Below, piece after piece: positions 57,088 to 64,000 of a DNA stretch of 64,000 nucleotides. This stretch comes from Phenylobacterium sp. SCN 70-31. Lineage in GTDB: Bacteria; Pseudomonadota; Alphaproteobacteria; Caulobacterales; Caulobacteraceae. The notes below the pieces were generated by a model that saw only the letters and a list, made by a program, of their open reading frames with translations, had not been told where the DNA came from and searched no databases. A program made the position numbers and the translations under genes. The stretch lies in NCBI RefSeq assembly GCF_001724605.1, contig NZ_MEEX01000026.1, positions 1 through 64,000 of the forward strand. The letters run 5' to 3'. Each line of letters opens with the position of its first letter. The stretch's first letter is position 1.

Positions 57088-57318
57088 CTACTTCGCGGGC
57101 TCGGTCGCCGGCGGGGCGGCCATCATCGAATCGGCCGCCGGAGCCGCGGCGTCCGCAGGCGCAGCGGCGTCGGCCGGCGGCGCCTCGACGGCCGGCTCGG
57201 CGGCGGCGTCGACAGGCGCGGCGTCGGCGGCCGGGGCCGCTTCTTCCTTTTGTTGGCAGGCGGCCAGGCCAAGGGCCATGACGCCGGCGGCGGCGATCGT
57301 GAGCACGCGAAGCTTCAT
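57088..57318 (-). CDS. Small Ala/Pro-rich lipoprotein
   Basis: The 76-residue product has a lipoprotein signal (MKLRVLTIAAAGVMALGLAAC; lipidated Cys21) followed by QQKEE and a flexible tail of Ala, Pro, Asp and Glu repeats (PADAAAPADAAAPAAD). Such proteins sit in the outer or inner membrane as spacers or peptidoglycan-near anchors. Function unknown. The coding repeats are GCC/GCG-rich and may vary in number. Confidence 0.75.
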   Translation of the reverse strand: MKLRVLTIAAAGVMALGLAACQQKEEAAPAADAAPVDAAAEPAVEAPPADAAAPADAAAPAADSMMAAPPATEPAK

Positions 57319-57471
57319 GAATACGCTCCCCTGGGGGTGAATCCCCCGACGCCGGGGACGTTACACAACTTCCCGCAATCTCAAAATCGTGATGGGCTGG
57401 CGCACCGCAGAAGCGCGCGCTGCGGCGGCGGATCGCTTTAGGGGAGCGCCCAGGTGGCGTGCGGAGGATCG

Positions 57472-58341
57472 ATGAACAGGCAGGTGAAGAAGGCGGTGCT
57501 GCCGGTGGCGGGCCTGGGCACGCGCGTACTGCCGGCGGGCAAGACCACGCCGAAGAACCTGCTGAACGTCGTCGACCGCCCCATCCTGAGCTACATCGTC
57601 GAGGAAGCCCGCGCGGCGGGAATCGAGCATCTGGTCTTCATCGTCGGCCGCGGCCAGGCCGCCATCGAGGACTATTTCGACGCCATCCCCGAGATCGAGC
57701 AGGCCCTGGCCGCCAAGGGCAAGATCGACATCCTGGAGGACCTGCGCCGCGACCTGCCCGAGCCTGGCCAGATGAGCTTCATCCGCCAGATGGCGCCGCT
57801 GGGCCTGGGCCACGCGGTCTGGTGCGCCCGCCACGTGGTCGGCGACGAGCCTTTCGCGGTGATGCTGCCCGACATGCTGATGCAGGCCGACCCGCCCGCC
57901 CTGGTCCAGGCCGTCGAGGCCTACGAGAAGACCGGCGGCAACGTCGTCGTGGTGGAGCCGGCTCCCGAGGGCGAGGCGCACAAGTACGGGATCGTCGCCC
58001 TGGAGGGGCGCGACGGCCGCCTGAACCGCATGGTCGGCATGGTCGAGAAGCCGCCGCCGGGGACCGAGCCGTCGAACCTGTTCATCTCGGGCCGCTACAT
58101 CCTCCAGCCCGAGATCTTCAGGATCCTGGAGACGCAGGAACGCGGCGCGGGCGGGGAAATCCAGCTCACCGACGGCATGGTGAACCTCATGAAGACCCAG
58201 CCCTTCCACGCCCTGGAATACGAGGGGACCACCTACGACTGCGGCGACAAGATCGGTCTCCTGCGCGCCAACGTGGCCTTCGCCCTGGCGCGGCCCGACC
58301 TGGGCGACGCCGCCCGCAAGGCGATCGGAGAGTTGCTTTAG
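57472..58341 (+). CDS. galU: UTP--glucose-1-phosphate uridylyltransferase
   Basis: Makes UDP-glucose, the substrate of Ugd encoded about 5.6 kb upstream. The 289-residue product has the nucleotide-binding GLGTRVLPAGKTTPKNLLNV and FAVMLPDMLMQ metal motif, VEKPPPGTEPSNLFISGRY, and the end YDCGDKIGLLRANVAF. ATG at 57472 follows GGAGGATCG; an in-frame start at 57454 lacks such a site. The gap 57319-57471 holds its promoter; nothing else is recognised. Confidence 0.95.
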   Translation: MNRQVKKAVLPVAGLGTRVLPAGKTTPKNLLNVVDRPILSYIVEEARAAGIEHLVFIVGRGQAAIEDYFDAIPEIEQALAAKGKIDILEDLRRDLPEPGQMSFIRQMAPLGLGHAVWCARHVVGDEPFAVMLPDMLMQADPPALVQAVEAYEKTGGNVVVVEPAPEGEAHKYGIVALEGRDGRLNRMVGMVEKPPPGTEPSNLFISGRYILQPEIFRILETQERGAGGEIQLTDGMVNLMKTQPFHALEYEGTTYDCGDKIGLLRANVAFALARPDLGDAARKAIGELL

Positions 58342-58353
58342 CGGCGGGTCCGG

Positions 58354-59220
58354 ATGCGCCTCTTCCTCTTCGGCTACGGCTTCTCGGGACGGGCGCTGGC
58401 CCTTCGGCTGGCCGCCCGGGGCTGGGCCGCCAGCGCCACCTATCGGAACGCCGAAGGCCGGGGACGCATCGCCGGCGACGGGTTCGAACCCCTGGACGTC
58501 GCCGACCGCGACGCGCTCACCGAGGCGCTCGGCCGGTCCAGCGCCCTGCTGATCACAGCGCCGCCGGGGCCGCAGGGATGCCCCGGGCTGAACACCCTGG
58601 TCGGGCCGATGGCCGAGGCCGGCGCCTTTCCCGACTGGACGGGCTACCTCTCCACCACCGGGGTCTACGGCGACCGCCGGGGCGGCTGGGTCAGCGAGCG
58701 CAGCCGGCTGGCCGCTCAGTCGGTCGAGGCGGCGCGGCGGGTGGGCGCCGAACGCGACTGGCTCGAGGTGGGGCGCGGCATGGGCCTGACCGTGACCGTC
58801 TTCCGCCTGCCGGGGATCTACGGGCCGGGCCGTTCCGCCTTCGACCGGCTGCGGACGGGCCAGGCGCGCCGCATCGTGGCCCCGGGACAGGTTTTCTCCC
58901 GCATCCATGTGGAGGATCTGGCGGCCGGTCTGGAAGCGTCGATCGCCCGCCCCCGCGCCGGCGCCGCCTACAATCTCTGCGACGACGAGCCCGCCCCCAA
59001 CAGTGAGGTGATCGCCTACGCCGCGGGGCTTCTGGGTATGGCGCCGCCGCCGGAAACGGCGCTGGCCGACGCCGGCCTCTCTCCGACGGCGATGCGCTTC
59101 TACGCCGAGAGCAAGCGCGTCTCGAACGCCCTAGCCAAGGCCGAGCTCGGCTGGCGGCCGGCCTATCCGACCTACCGCGAGGGTCTGGCCGCGATCTTCG
59201 AGACGGAGAAGCGCCCTTAG
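58354..59220 (+). CDS. NAD-dependent epimerase/dehydratase-family protein
   Basis: The 288-residue product is an atypical SDR (YeeZ-like). The nucleotide-binding end is LFLFGYGFSGRALALRLAARG, the active-site Tyr region is STTGVYGDRRGGWVSE and a third conserved stretch is FRLPGIYGPGRSAFDRL. Located 12 bases after galU, likely in one transcript. Substrate unknown. Its last 4 bases overlap the convergent hydrolase gene. Confidence 0.84.
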   Translation: MRLFLFGYGFSGRALALRLAARGWAASATYRNAEGRGRIAGDGFEPLDVADRDALTEALGRSSALLITAPPGPQGCPGLNTLVGPMAEAGAFPDWTGYLSTTGVYGDRRGGWVSERSRLAAQSVEAARRVGAERDWLEVGRGMGLTVTVFRLPGIYGPGRSAFDRLRTGQARRIVAPGQVFSRIHVEDLAAGLEASIARPRAGAAYNLCDDEPAPNSEVIAYAAGLLGMAPPPETALADAGLSPTAMRFYAESKRVSNALAKAELGWRPAYPTYREGLAAIFETEKRP

Positions 59221-60008
59221 ACCACCTCTTCCACCGCCGCGATCAGGCGGGCGATGTCCTGGGGCCGCGACAGGCGGTGATCGCCGTCCCGGACCAGCGT
59301 GAAGACCACGTCCTCGCCCTTGAGCGCCTGGGCCAGCTCCAGCGCGTGGCGCCACGGCACATCGGGGTCCTGGCCGCCCTGGAGCACCCGCACGGGCGTC
59401 GCGATCGGAATGGGCTGGCCGTTCAGGATCGACCAGCGCGCCCCGTCCTCCAGCAGCGTGCGCCGGATCGGATAGGGGTCGCCATACTCGGAGGGACGCA
59501 TCCAGACGCCTTCGGCCGCCAGCGCCGCACGGCCCTCGGGCGGGATTTCCGGCGCCATCAGCTTTTCGGTGAAGTCCGGCGCCGGCGCGATCAGCACCAT
59601 GCCCGTCACGCGCTCCGGCCGCGCCAGGGCGGTCAGACAGGCCAGCCAGCCGCCCATGGACGAGCCCACCAGAACCACGCCCCCCGTCGTCAGTTCGTCC
59701 ACGACAGCCAGCGCGTCGGCGCGCCACCGCGTGATCGTGCCGTCCACGAAGGCCCCCGAGGACTCGCCATGCCCCAGGTAGTCGAACCGCACATAGCCGC
59801 GGCCCGACGCCAGCGCCCAGTCGGCAAGGGCCTGGGCCTTGGTTCCCGCCATGTCCGACATGAAGCCACCCAGCCAGACCACCGTCGGACCCGCGCCGTC
59901 CACACGCTTCCAGGCCAGGCGCTCGCCGTCCGGCCGTGGCAGATATCCCTGCGTCTCCATGCCCTCCGTTTCGGCGTCCGCCAGCGTCATGTCCAGGCCT
60001 GTCGCCAC
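59217..60008 (-). CDS. Alpha/beta hydrolase
   Basis: The 263-residue product has VVWLGGFMSDMAG (oxyanion loop), nucleophile Ser in VLVGSSMGGWLACL, Asp region LQGGQDPDVPW and His in RDGDHRLSRP. It resembles ABHD10-like thioesterases. An ATG at 59960 (METQGYLPR) is an alternative start that trims 16 residues and fits relatives. Convergent with the SDR gene, overlapping by 4 bases. Confidence 0.83.
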   Translation of the reverse strand: MATGLDMTLADAETEGMETQGYLPRPDGERLAWKRVDGAGPTVVWLGGFMSDMAGTKAQALADWALASGRGYVRFDYLGHGESSGAFVDGTITRWRADALAVVDELTTGGVVLVGSSMGGWLACLTALARPERVTGMVLIAPAPDFTEKLMAPEIPPEGRAALAAEGVWMRPSEYGDPYPIRRTLLEDGARWSILNGQPIPIATPVRVLQGGQDPDVPWRHALELAQALKGEDVVFTLVRDGDHRLSRPQDIARLIAAVEEVV

Positions 60009-60051
60009 GGTCTCGACGGCGACACGGGCCCGACGGGCCGGAATTCCGCGG

Positions 60052-60147
60052 TCAGCCCGCCGCCGAGGGCGACGAGAGCCCGGCGGCAGCCTCCCGGTCG
60101 CGGCGGCCCAGCGCCTCGGCCCGCGCCAGCGCCTCGCGACGGCGCAT
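60052..60147 (-). CDS. Possible 31-residue peptide after the GST gene
   Basis: ATG at 60147 shares one base with the GST stop (TGATG), typical of coupled translation. The product MRRREALARAEALGRRDREA plus a Gly/Ser/Pro end is 31 residues. Very basic-acidic and helical; no family recognised. The coupling argues for it, the length against. Confidence 0.3.
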   Translation of the reverse strand: MRRREALARAEALGRRDREAAAGLSSPSAAG

Positions 60148-60779
60148 CAGGCGGCCTTCTGAGGCATGCCCGCCCTGGCGGCCGGGCGGCCGCGCATGGA
60201 CTCGGCCCAGCGGGCCACGTGCGCCAGGTCGTCGGGCAACGCGAACTTGATCATCCGGCCGAAGTCGACGCCGATATAGGCCACGATGTCGGCGATGGTC
60301 AGACGGCCGGCGGCCAGCCACTCGCCCTCCGCCAGGCGGCGGTCCAGCACCTTCAGCGCCCGCCGGCACCCGTCCAGATTATGCTCGCCGATGACCTGGA
60401 CCTGCTGCTCCAGCCGGCCCATGGCGGGGTGGGTGTGACGGACGCCGACCATCATGGGGGTGGCCACCATCATCTCGGCGCGGCGCGTCCACATCTCGAT
60501 GACGGCCGTCTCCTCGGGCGTGCGGCCGAAGAGGTTGGGCTCGGGGTAGCGGCTTTCCAGGTAGCGGCAGATGGCGAGCGATTCCGTGATGCAGGTCCCG
60601 TCGTCCATCTCCAGCATCGGCACATTCGGAAGCCCGGCCTTGGCGACGTAGTCGGGCGTCTTGTGCTGACCCGCCATGAGGTCGAGGGTCACGACCTCGA
60701 TGTCGTCGATCCCTTTCTCGGCCATGACCCAGCGCACACGGCGGGGATTGGGCGCGAGCGGCGTGTCGTAGATCTTCAT
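60147..60779 (-). CDS. Glutathione S-transferase family protein
   Basis: The 210-residue product has the N-terminal thioredoxin-like domain (MKIYDTPLAPNPRRVRWVMA, NVPMLEMDDGTCITESLAI, the last with the conserved Glu-Ser pair) and an all-helical C-terminal domain (LTIADIVAYIGVDF). Ser or Tyr class cannot be told; P-N-P near residue 12 replaces the usual catalytic Ser. ATG at 60779 follows AGGAG. Likely detoxification or redox. Confidence 0.86.
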   Translation of the reverse strand: MKIYDTPLAPNPRRVRWVMAEKGIDDIEVVTLDLMAGQHKTPDYVAKAGLPNVPMLEMDDGTCITESLAICRYLESRYPEPNLFGRTPEETAVIEMWTRRAEMMVATPMMVGVRHTHPAMGRLEQQVQVIGEHNLDGCRRALKVLDRRLAEGEWLAAGRLTIADIVAYIGVDFGRMIKFALPDDLAHVARWAESMRGRPAARAGMPQKAA

Positions 60780-60856
60780 TCGGTCTTCTCCTGATCGGAG
60801 ACTAGGACCCGTCCCGAGACGTGAGGCAAGTGCGCCGCGCAGGCGGAGCCATCGGC

Positions 60857-62140
60857 TCAGACCCCGAACAGTCTGGCCGGCAGCAGGCCGACGATCGAGG
60901 CGGTGAGGCACGTGGCCAGGAAGCCGGCCATCATCGCCTTCCACACCATGCCCACGATCTCGTTGCGCCGCTCGGGCACCAGCACCGAGTAGCCCGCCAG
61001 GTTGATCCCCACCGAGGCGATGTTGGCGAAGCCGCAAAGCGCATAGGTCATCAGCACACGGCTACGCGGCGCCATGTCCTCGAGCGGGATGCCGCCCATG
61101 GTGATGAAGGCGGTGAACTCGGTCAGCACCAGCTTCACGCCGAGCAGCGAGCCGGCCTGGGGCGCGTCGTGCCACGGCACGCCGATGGCCCAGGCCAGCG
61201 GCGCGAAGAGGATCCCCAGGCCGCGCTCCACCGACAGCGGCGCGCCGCCCACCTCGCCGAAACTGCCCAGGATCATGTTGACCATGGCGGTCAACGCCAC
61301 GAAGACGATCAGCGTCGCCCCCACGTTCAGCATGATCTGCAACCCGTCGGTCGTGCCCTTGATCAGGGCGTCGATCGAGCTGTCGTACTTCTTCGCCGCC
61401 AGGGGATCGTAGGCCTGGGCCTGCTCCACCGCGTTGTCACGGGGCACGATGATCCGGGCCAGCAGCACGCCGGCCGGCGCCGAGACGATGGAGGCCGTCA
61501 GCACATGGGCGGCGGCGTTGGGCAGCACGTCGGCCAGGATGGTCGCGTAGGCCACCATGGTGGAGCCGGAGACGCAGGCCATCCCCACGGCGATCAGCAT
61601 GAACAGCTCGGACCGCGACAGGCTGGGCAGGTAGCTGCGGATGAAGATCGGCCCCTCCACCTGTCCCATGAAGACGGTGGCGGCGGTGGCCAGGGCGGGT
61701 GGCCCGCGCAGCCCCATGGTGCGCTCGAAAACGACCCCGAACGCCTGGGTGATCCAGACCAGGATCTTCCAGTGCCAGAGCAGCGCCGCGAGCGCGCAGA
61801 CCACCAGGATCACCGGCAGCACCCGGAAGGCGAACACGAACATGGCGCCCGGATCGGTCAGTTCGTAGGGCTGGTTCGGGGTGCCGGCCAGGAAGCCGAA
61901 GACGAAGGCCACGCCCGCCTGGGTCGAACTGGCCAGACCGTCGACCGCCACGCCGACACCGCCCAGGCCGGCCCGGAGCGCCGGAAGACCGAACAGGGCC
62001 AGGACCAGCAGCGCCTGGACCAGGATCGCCCCGATGGCGAGCTTCCAGGGAAACCGGCGGCGGTTCTCCGAAATCGCCCAGCACACCCCGAGCACCAGGG
62101 CCACGCCGACGAGGCTCTGGGCGTTTTCCGGTCCGAACAT
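60857..62140 (-). CDS. Concentrative nucleoside transporter (NupC type)
   Basis: The 427-residue product has about 10 membrane helices. The family motifs are TVFMGQVEGPIFIRSYLP, MACVSGSTMVAYATIL and ALCGFANIASVGINLAGYSV. It imports nucleosides with protons or sodium. Distance from the GST gene is 77 bases and from the DMT gene 100 bases; no nucleoside-catabolic gene is next to it. Confidence 0.92.
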   Translation of the reverse strand: MFGPENAQSLVGVALVLGVCWAISENRRRFPWKLAIGAILVQALLVLALFGLPALRAGLGGVGVAVDGLASSTQAGVAFVFGFLAGTPNQPYELTDPGAMFVFAFRVLPVILVVCALAALLWHWKILVWITQAFGVVFERTMGLRGPPALATAATVFMGQVEGPIFIRSYLPSLSRSELFMLIAVGMACVSGSTMVAYATILADVLPNAAAHVLTASIVSAPAGVLLARIIVPRDNAVEQAQAYDPLAAKKYDSSIDALIKGTTDGLQIMLNVGATLIVFVALTAMVNMILGSFGEVGGAPLSVERGLGILFAPLAWAIGVPWHDAPQAGSLLGVKLVLTEFTAFITMGGIPLEDMAPRSRVLMTYALCGFANIASVGINLAGYSVLVPERRNEIVGMVWKAMMAGFLATCLTASIVGLLPARLFGV

Positions 62141-62240
62141 GCATCCCCCGAGAGGCCGCCGAGCCGCGACCTGAGACCGTCCAGTCCACGACGAAAGTGC
62201 GGCGAGCGCAAGGGTGTCGGCCGCCCGCGGACGCGGCTGC

Positions 62241-63092
62241 CTAACGCGGCGGCGGCTCGCCGTCGGTGCGGCCTGCCCGGGCCGACGCCTCCGAAGCCAG
62301 GACGCCCGCCAGGACCAGGCTCAGCGCCAGGACGTGGTAGGCATGGAACGGCTCGCCCAGCAGCGCGACGGCCAGCAGGGCGCCGAAGACCGGCACCAGG
62401 TTGATGAAGAGCCCGGCGCGCGCCGCGCCGATGAGGCCGATCGCGCGCATGTAGAACACCTGCGCCAGAAAGGACGGGCCCAGGGCGACGAAGGCCAGGA
62501 TCGCCCAGCCCGTCGGCGTGGGGCCGAGGGACCGGCCCAGGCCTGCTTCGACGGCCGCGAGCGGGATCGAGGTGACGAACGCGCCGGCCGCCAGCCCGGC
62601 GAAGAACCAGAGGCCGCCGCCCGGCGGCTGGCCGCGCAGGGCCAGGGTGTAGCCGGCATAGAGGATGCAGGCGACGAGCATCAGGAGATCACCCGGATTG
62701 AACCGGAAACGGAGAAGTTGCGCCGGGTCGCCCTGGGTCGCCACCAGCGCCACGCCGGCGAGGGTCGTCACCAGACCGAGGACCTGGCCTCTCCGGATGT
62801 CGGCCCCCTGGAACATCGCCGCGCCGGCGATGACGAAGATCGGGATGGCGCCCTGGAGAAGGGCGATATTGACCGCGCTGGTCAGGTGCCCCGCCCCGTA
62901 CATCAGCGCGTTGAAGGCGGTGAAGCCCAGGGCGCCGAGGGCCAGGATCGACCGCCACCGCGCCCTGAGCTCGGCGCCGTGGCTCAGGACGGTCCGCCCC
63001 GCGAAGACCGCCAGGATGGCGAGGACCAGAGCCCACCGCCCGGCGGTGAGCAGCATGGGCGAGATCTCGCCCACGGCGGCGCGGCTCACCAC
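62241..63092 (-). CDS. EamA/DMT-family exporter, start uncertain
   Basis: The 283-residue reading has about 9 helices and the two EamA repeats (SPMLLTAGRWALVLA; ALGPSFLAQVFYMRA). From GTG 63092 the first helix would be cut: the frame upstream encodes AYLLLVVTTLSWGGNAVVSR, the usual first helix, but there is no ATG, GTG or TTG in any frame of this strand between 63093 and 63300. A rare start codon, or an error in the sequence, may be involved. Confidence 0.75.
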   Translation of the reverse strand: MVSRAAVGEISPMLLTAGRWALVLAILAVFAGRTVLSHGAELRARWRSILALGALGFTAFNALMYGAGHLTSAVNIALLQGAIPIFVIAGAAMFQGADIRRGQVLGLVTTLAGVALVATQGDPAQLLRFRFNPGDLLMLVACILYAGYTLALRGQPPGGGLWFFAGLAAGAFVTSIPLAAVEAGLGRSLGPTPTGWAILAFVALGPSFLAQVFYMRAIGLIGAARAGLFINLVPVFGALLAVALLGEPFHAYHVLALSLVLAGVLASEASARAGRTDGEPPPR

Positions 63093-63298
63093 CGCGTTGC
63101 CGCCCCAGCTCAGGGTGGTGACGACGAGAAGCAGATAGGCCTGGCCTGCCGCGCCGCGTATGGCGAAGGGCCCGCGGGACGGCGGGGCGGGGTGATCGGA
63201 ACGGGGCGACGGCGGTGCGATGCCCGGCCAGATACCGCGCCGGTCGCCCGACCGCCAGAGGAACCCGCCGCGCGCGGACCCGCCCCGATGCGCGCCGT

Positions 63299-64000
63299 TC
63301 AGGCGGTGTCGGCGTCCTGGGCCGCGGGCCGGACCGCGCGGCTGGACCGGCCGTCCAGGCCCACGGGCGCGTCGCCGGCGAGGGTGACGCGCCGCATCAC
63401 CCGGCGCTGGTCGCCATAGTCGTCCACGGCGTAGTGCTGGGTGGCGCGGTTGTCCCAGATGGCCACGTCGCCCTCGCGCCAGCGCCAGCGGACCGTGTTC
63501 TCCAGCCGGGTGACATGATCCTGGAGCAGCGCGAGCAGAGCCTGGCTGTCGCGCGTGGACAGCCCCACGAACGACTTGACGAAATGGCCGAGCACCAGCG
63601 TCGGCTCGTCGGTGACGGGATGGATGCGGACCACGGGGTGCTCGGTCTCGAAGACGGTCGAGGCGAAGACCGAGCGGTGGCGCTCCAGGCGGACGCGATC
63701 CACGTCCGCCCGCGTGGCGGCGTAGTCGTAGGCGTTGGTGTGGATGGCCCGGAGCGGATCGACCAATTGCTTCAGCGGCGTGGGCAGGCGCGCGTAGGCT
63801 GCGGTGGCGTCGGCCCAGACGGTGTCGCCCCCGCTCGCCGGGCTGGTCACCGCGCGCAGGATCGAGGCGGCCGGATAGTCGGGCACGAAGGTGACGTCGG
63901 TGTGCCAGGAATTCGCGCGGCCGCCGTGGGCGCTGTCCAGTTCGAGCACGTACGACGAGCCGTCGCGCACCGGCACGGTGGGATGGGGCACGGGCCGCCC
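63299..64000 (-). CDS. TauD/TfdA-family dioxygenase (partial)
   Basis: A 2-oxoglutarate- and Fe(II)-dependent oxygenase. The visible part covers about 233 residues and continues beyond the window. It has the metal-binding [12 protein letters not shown] (His-x-Asp), [22 protein letters not shown] and the distal His and Arg in [22 protein letters not shown]. These fit taurine or alkyl-sulfate dioxygenases. The N-terminus is missing. The DMT gene downstream may be cotranscribed. Confidence 0.88.
   Translation of the reverse strand, partial: GRPVPHPTVPVRDGSSYVLELDSAHGGRANSWHTDVTFVPDYPAASILRAVTSPASGGDTVWADATAAYARLPTPLKQLVDPLRAIHTNAYDYAATRADVDRVRLERHRSVFASTVFETEHPVVRIHPVTDEPTLVLGHFVKSFVGLSTRDSQALLALLQDHVTRLENTVRWRWREGDVAIWDNRATQHYAVDDYGDQRRVMRRVTLAGDAPVGLDGRSSRAVRPAAQDADTA

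Overview
The window reads as chromosomal DNA of a high-GC alphaproteobacterium of the order Caulobacterales, most like Phenylobacterium or Caulobacter. The evidence is the pair of cell-cycle regulators GcrA and CcrM, GANTC methylation sites next to their promoters, the alphaproteobacterial ATP synthase Fo operon with split b and b' subunits, and DUF2093 behind xseA. No tRNA, rRNA, CRISPR array, insertion sequence or prophage was seen. This is a core chromosome segment with a few small accessory insertions.

Layout. 0-4.4 kb: glycine cleavage genes gcvH-gcvPA-gcvPB, with a 'CACAGAAAACAC'-type repeat on both sides of gcvH, then a small membrane protein. 4.4-7.1 kb (minus): atpI-atpB-atpE-b'-b. 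7.2-13.6 kb: smc (frameshifted here), two DsbA-like thioredoxin-fold proteins, a DciA-like DUF721 protein and divergent mutY. 13.6-15.2 kb: an accessory nuclease toxin with a SUKH-type immunity gene. 15.2-21.5 kb (minus): MFS exporter, ccrM with a GANTC-containing promoter, an MHYT hybrid histidine kinase, rnhB, an unlisted 37-residue lipoprotein gene and tag. 21.7-25.6 kb: a decayed ygfZ fragment, a membrane protein, intact ygfZ, a heptosyltransferase-like enzyme and a dihydroorotase. 25.6-29.8 kb: a DGPF/YCII protein with its ECF42-type sigma factor (frameshifted), a DUF1254 protein, a VOC protein and a secreted protein.

29.9-36.6 kb: argD-argF, an ABC-2 permease, gcrA (DnaA-box-like and GANTC sites upstream), a metallophosphoesterase, xseA and DUF2093. 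36.7-46.8 kb: an LpxL-type acyltransferase, an XRE regulator, hisN, a lipid-flavoured minus-strand run (two exported methyltransferases, an SCP2 protein, a hydrolase with a histone-H1-like tail), hsp20 behind a ROSE-type RNA thermometer, a pentapeptide-repeat protein, a stand-alone deaminase and a beta-lactamase-fold hydrolase. 46.8-59.2 kb: gpmA and an envelope-precursor region (kdsD, phosphomannomutase/phosphoglucomutase, ugd, glmM, glmS, galU) interrupted by a VapBC pair. 59.2-64 kb: hydrolase, GST, NupC-type transporter, DMT exporter and a TauD-type dioxygenase cut by the window end.

How they work together: genome maintenance (smc, mutY, tag, rnhB, xseA, dciA-like) and cell-cycle epigenetics (gcrA, ccrM) dominate the first half. 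Sugar-nucleotide and surface-polymer supply dominates the last third. Two genes (smc near 9372, the sigma factor near 26427) carry single-base frameshifts, and one transporter lacks a normal start codon, so base-level errors in the assembly are a real possibility.
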